DNA from: Acidimicrobiaceae bacterium
Lineage (GTDB): Bacteria > Actinomycetota > Acidimicrobiia > Acidimicrobiales > RAAP-2
NCBI GenBank assembly: GCA_003141095.1
Contig: PLKM01000036.1
Span: forward strand, 1-45,022
Direction: 5' to 3'
DNA length: 45,022 nucleotides
Within the stretch, counting starts at the first letter, position 1; the number at the start of each line of letters is the position of its first letter. The notes under the pieces were generated by a model. It was not told the DNA's origin and did no database searches. It was given only the letters and a program-made list of their open reading frames with translations. Of the stretch, positions 18,652 through 26,879 are shown piece by piece. A program made the translations under genes and the position numbers.

Positions 18652-19271
18652 TACTTCGCCTCGCCTTCGGCCCGGGCGTCGCGGGCCGCTTTGGCGGCCG
18701 TGCGCTGACCGGCCACTTCCTCGCGCGAGGCGCGCAGCCCGCCGATGCGGCGAACGCGGATCAGCGTGCCGTGCGAGGGAACGTCGTGATCGAGCTTGCC
18801 GTCGCGCAGTTGATCAATCATGGTGTCGAAGCTCTCCGGCGTGGTCGTTCGAACGTAGCGATGGTTGACCTGCACGACCGGCGCGACGTCGCAGTCGGCC
18901 AGGCACTCGGTCTCTTCGAGCGTGAACAGTCCGTCGTCGGACGTTGATCCCACCGCGCAGCCGAGCTTCTTGCTCGCGTGGGTCAGGAACTCCTCGCCAC
19001 CCGCCAAGAGGCACGCGATGTTCGTGCAGACGCCCACCACGTACTTGCCGACCGGCTCGAGGTGGAACATGTCGTAGAACGAGGCGGTCCCTCGCACGTC
19101 GGCGGGCGTCGTGCCCGTGAGCTCGGCGACCTCCGCAATGCCCTGGTCGCTCAGGTAGCCGTCCTGTTCCTGGGCGAGGTGCAGGAGGGGCAGCATCGCG
19201 GAACGGGGCCGGGGATAGAGTGCCACGGCCTCTTCGGCGCGCTGGCGGATATCGCTGCGAAAATGGCTCAT
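18651..19271 (-). CDS. nuoE: NADH-quinone oxidoreductase subunit E ([2Fe-2S])
   Basis: Thioredoxin-fold [2Fe-2S] subunit, 206 residues. The four cluster cysteines are in VCTNIACLL and ECLADCDVAPVV. The N-terminal helical part (LLHLAQEQDGYLSDQGIAEVAELTG) is typical. About 35 extra charged residues trail at the C-terminus. ATG at 19271 overlaps the nuoD stop by four bases. Confidence 0.96.
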   Translation of the reverse strand: MSHFRSDIRQRAEEAVALYPRPRSAMLPLLHLAQEQDGYLSDQGIAEVAELTGTTPADVRGTASFYDMFHLEPVGKYVVGVCTNIACLLAGGEEFLTHASKKLGCAVGSTSDDGLFTLEETECLADCDVAPVVQVNHRYVRTTTPESFDTMIDQLRDGKLDHDVPSHGTLIRVRRIGGLRASREEVAGQRTAAKAARDARAEGEAK

Positions 19272-20620
19272 CGGTCTACTTCTCCCATGATGGGGTCGAT
19301 GGTGGAGATGACGGTGATGGTGTCGGACATCGAACCACCGCGCATCAAGAGAGAGACCGCCTGCAGGTTCACGAAGCTCGGTCCGCGCACGTGCAGCCGG
19401 TAGGGCTTCGGTCCGCCGTCAGAGACGAGGTAGCAGCCAATCTCGCCGCGCGGCGACTCCACCGCCGAGTAGACCTCGCCCACCGGCACGTGGAAGCCCT
19501 CGGTGAAGAGCTTGAAGTGGTGGATGAGCGCTTCCATGGACTCGCCGATCCGCGCCCGCGGTGGCGGGGTGACCTTCGGGTCCTGGCTGCGGTAATCACC
19601 GCTCGGCATCATGTCGAGGCACTGGCGAACGATGCGTAGCGACTCGCGTATCTCGTTGAGGCGAATGGCGTAGCGGTCGAAGTTGTCGCCGTAGGTCCCG
19701 ACGATGACGTCGAATTCCACCTGGTCGTAGGCCAGATACGGCATCGCCCGGCGAAGGTCCCACGCGACGCCCGTCGAGCGCAGCAGCGGTCCGGTGAGGC
19801 TCAGCGCGAGCGCTTCCTCGGCGGTGATGGGCGCGACGCCGATGAGGCGCTGGCGGAAAATGGGCTGTCCGGTCAGCAGCTGGTCGTACTCGAAGGTCCG
19901 TTCGTAGATCGTGTCGCAGATCACCTGGATGTCGTCCTGCCACCCGTCGGGCAGGTCGGCGGCGACACCGCCGGGACGCACGTAGTTGAGGTTCATGCGC
20001 AGTCCGGCCGTCTTCTCGAAGAAGGCCAGGATCAGTTCACGTTCGCGAAGCCCGTAGATCATCATCGACGTGGAGCCGAGGTCCATGCCGTTCGTGGCCA
20101 TCCAGACGAGGTGCGAGGAGACGCGGTTGAGCTCGCTCATCATCATGCGGATCCACACTGCGCGCTCGGGCACCTCGATCCCGAGGAGCTTCTCCACGGC
20201 CATCGAGTACGAGAGCTCGTTGATCACCGGCGAGAGGTAGTCCATGCGCGTCACGTTCGTGGCACCCTGGACGTAACTCAACTCTTCGGCGGTCTTCTCC
20301 ATGCCGGTGTGCAGGTAACCAATGACGGGCTTGGTGCGAAGGACGAACTCCCCGTCGAGCTCAAGCATCAGACGAAGCACGCCGTGGGTCGACGGGTGCG
20401 ACGGACCCATGTTGATGATCATGGTCTCGTCGTCGCGTCGATCGAAGTCCACCGAGTTGGGGTCGATGTTGAGACCCTGGACCCGAAGAACCGCACCGAC
20501 CTCGCGTCCGAGCTCGTCGGAGCGGGTGTCGCCGCGGCGCTTTAGTTCCTGCGCGCCTTCAGAGGTCTCGGCGACGAGCAGCTCCACGCGCTCGGCGGTG
20601 CGAATCGTGGGATCGATCAT
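19268..20620 (-). CDS. nuoD: NADH-quinone oxidoreductase subunit D
   Basis: The 49-kDa-type subunit that helps form the quinone pocket, 450 residues. It has NMGPSHPSTHGVLRLMLELDG, the quinone-site histidine region YLHTGMEKTAEE, and ESPRGEIGCYLVSDG near the C-terminus. The first 40 residues or so (VAETSEGAQELKRRGDTRSD) are a variable leader. I chose ATG at 20620 because it overlaps the nuoC stop by four bases; the longer upstream frame is nuoC read out of frame. NuoC and NuoD are separate genes here, unlike the E. coli fusion. Confidence 0.96.
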   Translation of the reverse strand: MIDPTIRTAERVELLVAETSEGAQELKRRGDTRSDELGREVGAVLRVQGLNIDPNSVDFDRRDDETMIINMGPSHPSTHGVLRLMLELDGEFVLRTKPVIGYLHTGMEKTAEELSYVQGATNVTRMDYLSPVINELSYSMAVEKLLGIEVPERAVWIRMMMSELNRVSSHLVWMATNGMDLGSTSMMIYGLRERELILAFFEKTAGLRMNLNYVRPGGVAADLPDGWQDDIQVICDTIYERTFEYDQLLTGQPIFRQRLIGVAPITAEEALALSLTGPLLRSTGVAWDLRRAMPYLAYDQVEFDVIVGTYGDNFDRYAIRLNEIRESLRIVRQCLDMMPSGDYRSQDPKVTPPPRARIGESMEALIHHFKLFTEGFHVPVGEVYSAVESPRGEIGCYLVSDGGPKPYRLHVRGPSFVNLQAVSLLMRGGSMSDTITVISTIDPIMGEVDR

Positions 20621-21111
20621 CGAGGACCTGGCGCTTCCTTGAACTGCACGGGCACCCGCCCGGATCCGTAGTCCTTGCGAAGGGGGTGACCCTCCCAGTC
20701 CTCGGGCATCAAGATCCGAGTGAGGTCGGGGTGGTTCGTGAAGATGACGCCGAACATGTCGAACACTTCGCGCTCCAACGCTTCGGTGCCCGGATAGAGG
20801 GCGAACAGTGAGTCGACCTCCGGCGCTTCGTTGCCGGCCTGCACGCGGATGCGCACACGCTGCTTCTTGGACAAGCTCAGCAAGTTCGTGACGACCTCGA
20901 AGCGGCTCGCCACCACCGCGTCGGGCAACGGACGGTCGAAGTGCTCGAGGTAGTCCACGGCCGTGACGTCGACACACATCTCGAAGCCGTCGACCTTGAA
21001 CGATTCGACGAGGGCGAAGTACTGCTCGCGCGTGGGAAAGCAGCAAAGGTCCGCGGCGAGACCATCACTGGTCACTACGCCTGGGGGGGCCAAGGGAGGA
21101 GGGGCGATCAC
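20617..21111 (-). CDS. nuoC: NADH-quinone oxidoreductase subunit C
   Basis: The 30-kDa-type peripheral subunit, 164 residues. The C-terminal signature [36 protein letters not shown] is diagnostic. The start is GTG at 21111, overlapping the nuoB stop by four bases (GTGA). The first 18 residues are proline-rich and may not be structured. Confidence 0.95.
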   Translation of the reverse strand: MIAPPPLAPPGVVTSDGLAADLCCFPTREQYFALVESFKVDGFEMCVDVTAVDYLEHFDRPLPDAVVASRFEVVTNLLSLSKKQRVRIRVQAGNEAPEVDSLFALYPGTEALEREVFDMFGVIFTNHPDLTRILMPEDWEGHPLRKDYGSGRVPVQFKEAPGPR

Positions 21112-21671
21112 TTCGGCGTTCCCACCCTCACCGCGACGGGAACCTCTGGCGTCCAGAGGTTCTGCGCATCCTCGACGTGCGTTGGTCGGCCTTCACTGCG
21201 GCGCTTCAGTATCTCGCCGGTGCGGATCTGCTCGTGCAAGGTGAGGATCGCGTGCATCAGGGTCTCGGGGCTGGGCGGACAGCCCGGGGCGTAGACATCC
21301 ACGGGCACGATCTGGTCGACGCCCTGGACGATCGCGTAGTTGTTGAACAGCCCGCCCGTCGAGGCGCAGACGCCCATGGAGATGACCCACTTGGGCTCCA
21401 TCATCTGGTCGTAGACCTGGCGAAGGACCGGGGCCATCTTCTGCGAGACCCTTCCGGCGACGATCATGAGGTCGGCCTGGCGGGGCGAGTTACGGAACAC
21501 CTCCATGCCGTAGCGGGCGAGGTCGAAGTCGGCGCCGCCGGCGGCCATCATCTCGATGGCGCAGCAGGCCAGACCGAAGGACGCGGGCCACACCGAGGCG
21601 CGGCGCGCCCAGCGAACGAGGTCCTCGAGCTGACCGGTCAGAAAGTTGTGCTGGAGATCTTCAAGACCCAT
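21108..21671 (-). CDS. nuoB: NADH-quinone oxidoreductase subunit B
   Basis: Carries the terminal [4Fe-4S] cluster N2, which reduces quinone; 187 residues. The four ligands are Cys36 and Cys37 ([11 protein letters not shown]), Cys102 (GVCASTGG) and Cys131 (PGCPPSPE). The C-terminus has a typical short extension after the helix [17 protein letters not shown] at 21671 is three bases after the nuoA stop. Confidence 0.97.
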   Translation of the reverse strand: MGLEDLQHNFLTGQLEDLVRWARRASVWPASFGLACCAIEMMAAGGADFDLARYGMEVFRNSPRQADLMIVAGRVSQKMAPVLRQVYDQMMEPKWVISMGVCASTGGLFNNYAIVQGVDQIVPVDVYAPGCPPSPETLMHAILTLHEQIRTGEILKRRSEGRPTHVEDAQNLWTPEVPVAVRVGTPK

Positions 21672-21674
21672 TGA

Positions 21675-22127
21675 CTACGCCGCCTGTTCCGAGTCTTGGC
21701 CAATGCGCACGATGGTCGAAGAACTCGTGCGATTGGGCATGCCCGGGGTCAGATGCTTGACGGGACCCCACGACAGGGCGCCCTCGCTAACGAGAAAGAG
21801 CAGCGCACCAAAGACGGTGAGGGAGAACGCGACGACCTCGACGAGCCCGAAGAGCCCCAACTGACGGAACACCACCGCGAAGGGGTACATGAAGACGACT
21901 TCGATGTCGAAGATGACGAAGATCATCGCGACCAGATAAAAGCGAACCGGGAAGCGCTGAGGGGTTTCGTATTCTGGGACTATCCCGCATTCGTAGGGTG
22001 CCAACTTCGCATCAGTCGGTCGCTTGTGCGGTGCCAGCCATGCTGACATTACAAACGACGCCGACGCGAACAGCACCCCGAGAATCAGGAGTCCCAGTAT
22101 TGGTAAGTACTGGTCCACGTCCATCAT
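21675..22127 (-). CDS. nuoA: NADH-quinone oxidoreductase subunit A
   Basis: First gene of the complex I operon, 150 residues with three membrane helices. Signatures are APYECGIVP and RFPVRFYLVAMIFVIFDIEVVFMYPFAV. There are two adjacent ATG codons (22127 and 22124), and I took the first. No clear Shine-Dalgarno is visible. The promoter must lie in the 65 bases shared with the divergent menaquinone reductase gene. I saw no convincing Rex operator there. Confidence 0.95.
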   Translation of the reverse strand: MMDVDQYLPILGLLILGVLFASASFVMSAWLAPHKRPTDAKLAPYECGIVPEYETPQRFPVRFYLVAMIFVIFDIEVVFMYPFAVVFRQLGLFGLVEVVAFSLTVFGALLFLVSEGALSWGPVKHLTPGMPNRTSSSTIVRIGQDSEQAA

Positions 22128-22180
22128 TTCTATCAGACCCTGACGGTAGCGAAGCGAGATGACGCTAGGGACCTACGGCC

Positions 22181-22186
22181 TAGGCT
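22181..22186 (+). promoter_or_regulatory. Putative -10 hexamer TAGGCT of a leaderless menJ-like transcript
   Basis: TAGGCT is separated from the GTG start at 22193 by exactly six bases, so transcription would begin at or next to the start codon. A weak -35 candidate, GATGAC, lies 17 bases upstream. There is no Shine-Dalgarno for this gene. The same spacing recurs at six other genes in the window. Confidence 0.55.
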
Positions 22187-22192
22187 TGGCGC

Positions 22193-23530
22193 GTGACAAG
22201 TCTCAGTGAAATTGTTTCTCAGCCGACTACTTTTGATGTCGTCATCGTCGGCGCCGGTCCGAGCGGGTCGGCCTGCGCGTACTGGCTCTCCCAGGCAGGC
22301 TGGTCGGTGTGCCTGGTCGAGAAGAAGGAGTTCCCGCGTGAAAAGACCTGCGGCGACGGACTGACACCACGCTCGGTCTACCAACTCCAGGAGATGGGAC
22401 TCGAGCGCGACGTCGCGGCGAACGGGCACCGCTACAACGGCCTTCGCGCCTTCGGATTCGGGGCCTCGCTCGAAATGAACTGGCCGGACCATCCGATCTT
22501 CCCGAACTACGGCTACACCATCACCCGATTCAACCTCGACGGCCTCGTCGCCGAAGGCGCCGAGAAACTCGGCGCGGTCTTGCTCAACGGCGTCGAGGTG
22601 GTCGCGCTGTTGGAGCCGACTCCTTCGACCGAGGGCGCCTTGAAGGGGGCGCGGGGTGTCGTCGTGAAGGAGAAGGAGACCGGCACGACCGCGGAGATCC
22701 GTGGTCGTTACGTCGTCGTGGGCGACGGGCAGAACTCGCGGATCGGCCGCGAACTCGGCACCACGCGCAACCGCTCGTGGCCCATGGGCATGGCGCTTCG
22801 CGGTTACTACACCAGCGAGCGCCACGCCGAGCCGTGGATCGATTCGCACCTCGACATCCGAGATCCCCAAGGCGACGTCGTGCCCGGCTACGGCTGGATC
22901 TTCCCCTTGGGCGACGGTCGCGTCAACGTCGGCGTCGGACTGCTCTCGACCGGCGGCGCCTGGAAGGGCGTGAACACCACCAAGCTGCAGGAGTACTTCG
23001 TCGCCCAAACCGCCGACGCCTGGGGCCTCAACGACGAGAGCTGCTGCGGACCCGCTACCGGCGGACGACTTCCCATGGGCCTCGCCATTGGACCGCGGGT
23101 GGGGGCGAACACCATGGTGATCGGTGACGCCACGGGAACGGTCAACCCGTTCAACGGAGAAGGCATCGCCTACGCCTACGAATCGGGCCGACTCGCCGCG
23201 GGCGTGCTCGGCGAGGCGCTGCTCGCCAACGACGCCTCGGCCCTCGCGCTCTACGACGAGCGCCTCGATCAGGCCTACGGCGACTACTTCAAGGTCGCGC
23301 GGGCGTTCGTGCGCGTCATCTCCGAGCCGAGGATCATGTCGGCCTGCGTGGGACTGGGACTGCGCATCGAGCCCCTGATGAAAGAGCTCCTCGCGATCAT
23401 GTCCAATCTGATGAGCAACGACCAGAAGGGCCCCGCCGAGGTCGGCTACCGCGCCATGGTGCGACTCGCCGACGTCATCCCCGAGCGAGCGTACGCGCTG
23501 CTGCTCGGCGACACGAAGTCGGATGACTAG
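22193..23530 (+). CDS. menJ: FAD-dependent geranylgeranyl-reductase family protein, probable menaquinone reductase
   Basis: A 445-residue flavoprotein. The FAD-binding GAGPSG motif is near residue 19, followed by EKKEFPREKTCGDGLTPRSV, the PGYGWIFPLGDG motif of the geranylgeranyl reductase family, and the second FAD motif GDATGTVNPFNGEGI. In mycobacteria the homologue MenJ (Rv0561c) saturates one isoprene unit of menaquinone. Assignment to menaquinone rather than to archaeal-type lipids or chlorophyll side chains is inferred from the phylum and from its position back to back with complex I. The GTG at 22193 has no Shine-Dalgarno and appears leaderless. Confidence 0.85.
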   Translation: MTSLSEIVSQPTTFDVVIVGAGPSGSACAYWLSQAGWSVCLVEKKEFPREKTCGDGLTPRSVYQLQEMGLERDVAANGHRYNGLRAFGFGASLEMNWPDHPIFPNYGYTITRFNLDGLVAEGAEKLGAVLLNGVEVVALLEPTPSTEGALKGARGVVVKEKETGTTAEIRGRYVVVGDGQNSRIGRELGTTRNRSWPMGMALRGYYTSERHAEPWIDSHLDIRDPQGDVVPGYGWIFPLGDGRVNVGVGLLSTGGAWKGVNTTKLQEYFVAQTADAWGLNDESCCGPATGGRLPMGLAIGPRVGANTMVIGDATGTVNPFNGEGIAYAYESGRLAAGVLGEALLANDASALALYDERLDQAYGDYFKVARAFVRVISEPRIMSACVGLGLRIEPLMKELLAIMSNLMSNDQKGPAEVGYRAMVRLADVIPERAYALLLGDTKSDD

Positions 23531-23573
23531 TCACGACCAGTCCGGCGCCCCGCGCCGTTGTGCGGCCGTCCGT

Positions 23574-23579
23574 TAGGTT
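23574..23579 (+). promoter_or_regulatory. Putative -10 hexamer TAGGTT ahead of the FTR1 leader cistron
   Basis: TAGGTT is followed by six bases and then GTG at 23586, the first codon of a 9-codon open frame. The geometry matches the leaderless starts of menJ, hemB, rex, proC and mshA. It lies in the 89-base gap after the menJ-like gene. Confidence 0.5.
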
Positions 23580-23585
23580 GCGTGA

Positions 23586-23615
23586 GTGATTTCCTTTACG
23601 AGAGCGGCCCGGTAG
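23586..23615 (+). CDS. Possible 9-residue leader peptide upstream of the iron permease
   Basis: A mini-cistron read GTG to TAG, encoding MISFTRAAR, in a different frame from the permease. Its TAG is four bases before the permease GTG at 23620. That GTG has no Shine-Dalgarno, so ribosomes finishing the mini-cistron could reinitiate there. This is inferred from position and from the -10 hexamer exactly six bases before its GTG. It may be chance. Confidence 0.35.
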   Translation: MISFTRAAR

Positions 23616-23619
23616 CGCG

Positions 23620-24510
23620 GTGATCCCCACCTTTGTGATCTTCCTGCGCGAAGGGATCGAAGCGTCCATGATCGTCGCGATCCTTCTCTCCTACTTGAGT
23701 CGCATCAACCAGCGCGAGCACTTTCGCGACGTGTACCTCGGTGTCGCCGCGGCGCTGGTCCTGGTCGTGCTCGGCGGCATCGGCGCCTTCTTGCTGATCA
23801 AGCAGTACGAGGGATCGAACGTCCAGACCTACTTCGAAACCGCAACGTACGTCATCGCCGCCGCGGTCCTGACGGGCATGACGTTCTGGATGCACAAGCA
23901 TGCGCGCACCATGGCCAAGGAGCTCCAGGAACGAAGCGACGTCGCGCTGAGCCGGGGATCGCGCTGGGGACTCGGGGTGCTCGCCTTTCAAGCCGTCGGT
24001 CGCGAGGGCCTCGAGACCATGGTCTTCACGCTCGCCATCGTCTTTGCGAGCACCCGCCAAGCGGCGACCCCGGTGCACGGCGATCTCTTGCTGGTGGGCG
24101 CCGCGCTCGGCCTCGCGGTCGCGCTCGGCCTCGCCTACGCCATGTACAAGATGGGCACCAAGCTCAATCTCAAGCTCTTCTTTCGCGTGCTCGGCATCGT
24201 GCTCATGATCTTCGCCGCCGGACTGCTCGCGGACGCGGTGGAGAACATGCAGCAGCTGGGTTGGCTCACGCTGGGCAACCACGTGATGTGGAACTCGAGC
24301 GGGCTGGTCACCGAGTCCTCGAGCACCGGTGACGTCCTGCACTCGCTGCTCGGTTACGCCGATCACCCGACGGTGCTGCAGGCCGTCGTGTGGCTTACCT
24401 ACGTCGTGATCAGCATCTCAACGTTCGTGGGGCTCGGGCGCGGTCATCACCGCCGACCTCCGGTGGGCGAAGGCGCGAACTCGTCACCCACCACCAAGGT
24501 CGAACGCTAA
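23620..24510 (+). CDS. efeU: FTR1/EfeU-family iron permease
   Basis: Membrane permease for ferrous/ferric iron uptake, 296 residues with about seven helices. The two REXXE iron-transport motifs are present: LREGIEASMIVAIL near residue 10 and GREGLETMVF near residue 129. The N-terminal MIPTFVIFLREG fixes GTG at 23620 as the start; an in-frame TGA upstream excludes extension to another good start. EfeU normally works with EfeO and EfeB, neither of which lies in this window, so the gene is a lone permease here. The last 30 residues (GRGHHRRPPVGEG) form a basic cytoplasmic tail. Confidence 0.9.
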   Translation: MIPTFVIFLREGIEASMIVAILLSYLSRINQREHFRDVYLGVAAALVLVVLGGIGAFLLIKQYEGSNVQTYFETATYVIAAAVLTGMTFWMHKHARTMAKELQERSDVALSRGSRWGLGVLAFQAVGREGLETMVFTLAIVFASTRQAATPVHGDLLLVGAALGLAVALGLAYAMYKMGTKLNLKLFFRVLGIVLMIFAAGLLADAVENMQQLGWLTLGNHVMWNSSGLVTESSSTGDVLHSLLGYADHPTVLQAVVWLTYVVISISTFVGLGRGHHRRPPVGEGANSSPTTKVER

Positions 24511-24513
24511 GCG

Positions 24514-25605
24514 CTAGGCGGCGGCAGCGTTCGAGGTGGTGATGCGCGACTTCAACGTGCTCACCAGATTCGCGATCAGGGACTGCGCCTCGGGCCACGC
24601 TTCGACGAGCACCCCCAGCGTCACCTCGTAGTGACCGGCCGTGGCGACCACCATGACCAGGTGCAAGGTTCCCTTCACGCCCGGCTCGCTCAGCGTCGTG
24701 ACGCCGCCGCGCGCCCATCCGTGGACGAACGTGAGCGGACGCCAGTTCGTGCCCGCGCTCACCGTCGGCACGTCGCTCTTGTACCCCGAGAGGATGAGCG
24801 CGGCGTTCGAGGCCACGAAGCATCCGCCGAACTTCTTCATCGACATCTCGGCGGTGTCGTTCTTCACCATCGTCGTGGTGGCGTAGTACTGGGTGATGTT
24901 CGCCGCTTCAATGCCGCCGTCGCTCGACGAACCGAAAATGGGCGACGACACCTGGTAGTCGGGTTGCTGACCGGCGGCGCCGTAGACGCGGTCCCTCTTC
25001 GCCGAGACGCCCAGGCAGCTCTCGAACTGCGCCGAGACCTGCGCAAACGCGGAGTCCTTCGCGGGCAGCGTCGTCGTGGTCGGCGTGATCACGTCCTTCG
25101 CCGGCGGAAAGAGGTACTCCAGGAACGATCCGTTGGCCGTGTACCAGCCCGAGGGCAGGTCGCGCAGCGTCAGATTGACGGCCTTGGCGTCGGCGAGCTC
25201 CTGAGCGCCCGCGTTGCGGGAAAAAAACGCCCCGAGGCCGCCCGCGAGCGAGGCGAGCAGCACGACCACGACCACCGCGACCAGACCGGCGCGGCGCCTT
25301 TGGCGAATAAGTCGGCCCCCGTGCTCGAGCACGACCGCGGCCGTCTCGTCGTAGTCCCGGCGGTCGCCCTTGCGCCAGCAGTAGCGCACGCCGTCGACGG
25401 TCGCGAAGAGCGCCATCCCCCTCGAGAAGCGCAGCAACTGCATCGACGACAACTCGCTCCACGGGGTCTGCCACGCGACCTCGGGAGTTCCCGACAACTG
25501 GGTGAGGCCGTGGTCGTCGCCGAGCAGCGTAACCGGCGAGGTCGCTCCGTGGGGCACAAAACTTGGGCGGACCGACCAGCCCGCGCTGCGAAACGAGGTA
25601 CTCAC
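24514..25605 (-). CDS. Unknown membrane-anchored protein, translationally coupled to hemL
   Basis: A 363-residue protein I do not recognise. The first 110 residues are cytoplasmic and contain a compact segment (WSELSSMQLLRFSRGMALFATVDGVRYCWR) reminiscent of small PH-like bacterial domains. One membrane helix follows (AGLVAVVVVVLLASLAGGLGAFF, about 117-139). The outer domain of about 220 residues contains LTLRDLPSGWYTANGS, a TPTTTT linker and two cysteines (ESCLGV, GGCFVA) that could pair. The DLPSGW motif is common in secreted actinobacterial proteins of unknown role. GTG at 25605 overlaps the hemL stop by four bases (GTGA). No haem-binding motif such as CXXCH is visible, so a link to haem is positional only. 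Confidence 0.7.
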   Translation of the reverse strand: MSTSFRSAGWSVRPSFVPHGATSPVTLLGDDHGLTQLSGTPEVAWQTPWSELSSMQLLRFSRGMALFATVDGVRYCWRKGDRRDYDETAAVVLEHGGRLIRQRRRAGLVAVVVVVLLASLAGGLGAFFSRNAGAQELADAKAVNLTLRDLPSGWYTANGSFLEYLFPPAKDVITPTTTTLPAKDSAFAQVSAQFESCLGVSAKRDRVYGAAGQQPDYQVSSPIFGSSSDGGIEAANITQYYATTTMVKNDTAEMSMKKFGGCFVASNAALILSGYKSDVPTVSAGTNWRPLTFVHGWARGGVTTLSEPGVKGTLHLVMVVATAGHYEVTLGVLVEAWPEAQSLIANLVSTLKSRITTSNAAAA

Positions 25606-26879
25606 GCGTTCGCCGCGATCCGCGCGGCCCGCGCCGCGCATTCGATCGTCTGGGAGAAGTCGTCGTCCGTGTGCGCCATCGACACGAAGAGGATCTCGTA
25701 CGCGCCCGGCGCGAGCGCGACGCCGCGCTCGAGCATGGCGTGGAAGAACGCCGGGTACAGCCCGTTCTCGCAGAGCACCCTCGACTCCGTGAAGTTCGTC
25801 GGTGCGCAGGTCTCCTCGCGCGAGAGGTAGAGACCGAGCAGCGGACCCTGCACCGGCGTGACGGCGAAGAGCCCCGCGGACTCGATGGCCTCCTTCAGGC
25901 CCGTCGCGAACTGCTCCACCCGACTGACGAGGGCGACGTAGTCGTCGCGCGTCACCGTGCTCAGTACCTTCACGCCCGCCGCCGTCGCGAGCGGATTACC
26001 CGAGAGCGTGCCCGCCTGATAGACGGGCCCGAGTGGGGCGAGGGACGAGAGGACCTGGCGAGATCCGCCGAAGGCCCCGACCGGCAGCCCGCCGCCGATG
26101 ACCTTGCCGAAGCACCACAGATCGGGCGTGACGGAAAAGAACTCCTCGGCCCCGCCGTAGGCGAGGCGAAAACCGGTGATCACCTCGTCGAAGATCAACA
26201 GAGCCCCCACGCGGTCGCACTCGTCGCGCAGTCCCTGGAGGAACCCCGGCAGCGGCGCGACCAGGTTCATGTTCGCGGCTACCGGTTCGACGAGCACCGC
26301 AGCCACCGAGTCGTCGAGGGTCGGCACGATGTTGTAGGGCGCGACAATCGTGTCGCCGACAGCCCCGGCGGTGACGCCCGCCGATCCCGGCAGCCCGAGT
26401 TGAGCGACGCCGCTACCCCCCGCCACCAACAACGCGTCCGAGTGACCGTGGTAGCACCCGTCGAACTTCACGATCTTGTCGCGCCCCGTCGCCCCTCGAG
26501 CGAGGCGCACCGCGCTCATGACCGCTTCGGTGCCCGACGACACCAGTCGAAGCTGCTCGAGGCCCGCCACGCGCGAGGTGATGACTTCGCCGAGCAGGAC
26601 CTCGCCGGGGGTGGGGGCGCCGAAGGTGGTTCCCTCGCCTACGGCGTGGCGCAGCGCCTCGACGACGTCGGGGTGCGCATGGCCGAGCAGCGACGCGCCG
26701 TAGGACTGGACGTAGTCGAGGTACCGGGTGCCCTCGACGTCCTCGACGTACGCGCCCTTGCCGCGAACGACCGTGTACGGCGTTCCCCCGACCGAGCGGA
26801 ACGACCGCACCGGCGAGTCGACGCCCCCGGGAATGACCTTGAGCGCGCGATCAAACCACGCCTGATTCGAATTGGTCAA
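25602..26879 (-). CDS. hemL: Glutamate-1-semialdehyde 2,1-aminomutase
   Basis: PLP-dependent enzyme making 5-aminolevulinate in the C5 pathway of haem synthesis, 425 residues. The PLP lysine is Lys259 in CFGKVIGGGLPVGAFGG. Other family segments are PGGVDSPVRSF, SSGTEAVMSAVRLARG, KFDGCYHGHSD and LLIFDEVITGFR. The start is TTG at 26879, which overlaps the hemB stop (TTGA) and aligns with the family N-terminus; the longer open frame upstream is hemB read out of frame. Confidence 0.95.
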   Translation of the reverse strand: MTNSNQAWFDRALKVIPGGVDSPVRSFRSVGGTPYTVVRGKGAYVEDVEGTRYLDYVQSYGASLLGHAHPDVVEALRHAVGEGTTFGAPTPGEVLLGEVITSRVAGLEQLRLVSSGTEAVMSAVRLARGATGRDKIVKFDGCYHGHSDALLVAGGSGVAQLGLPGSAGVTAGAVGDTIVAPYNIVPTLDDSVAAVLVEPVAANMNLVAPLPGFLQGLRDECDRVGALLIFDEVITGFRLAYGGAEEFFSVTPDLWCFGKVIGGGLPVGAFGGSRQVLSSLAPLGPVYQAGTLSGNPLATAAGVKVLSTVTRDDYVALVSRVEQFATGLKEAIESAGLFAVTPVQGPLLGLYLSREETCAPTNFTESRVLCENGLYPAFFHAMLERGVALAPGAYEILFVSMAHTDDDFSQTIECAARAARIAANA

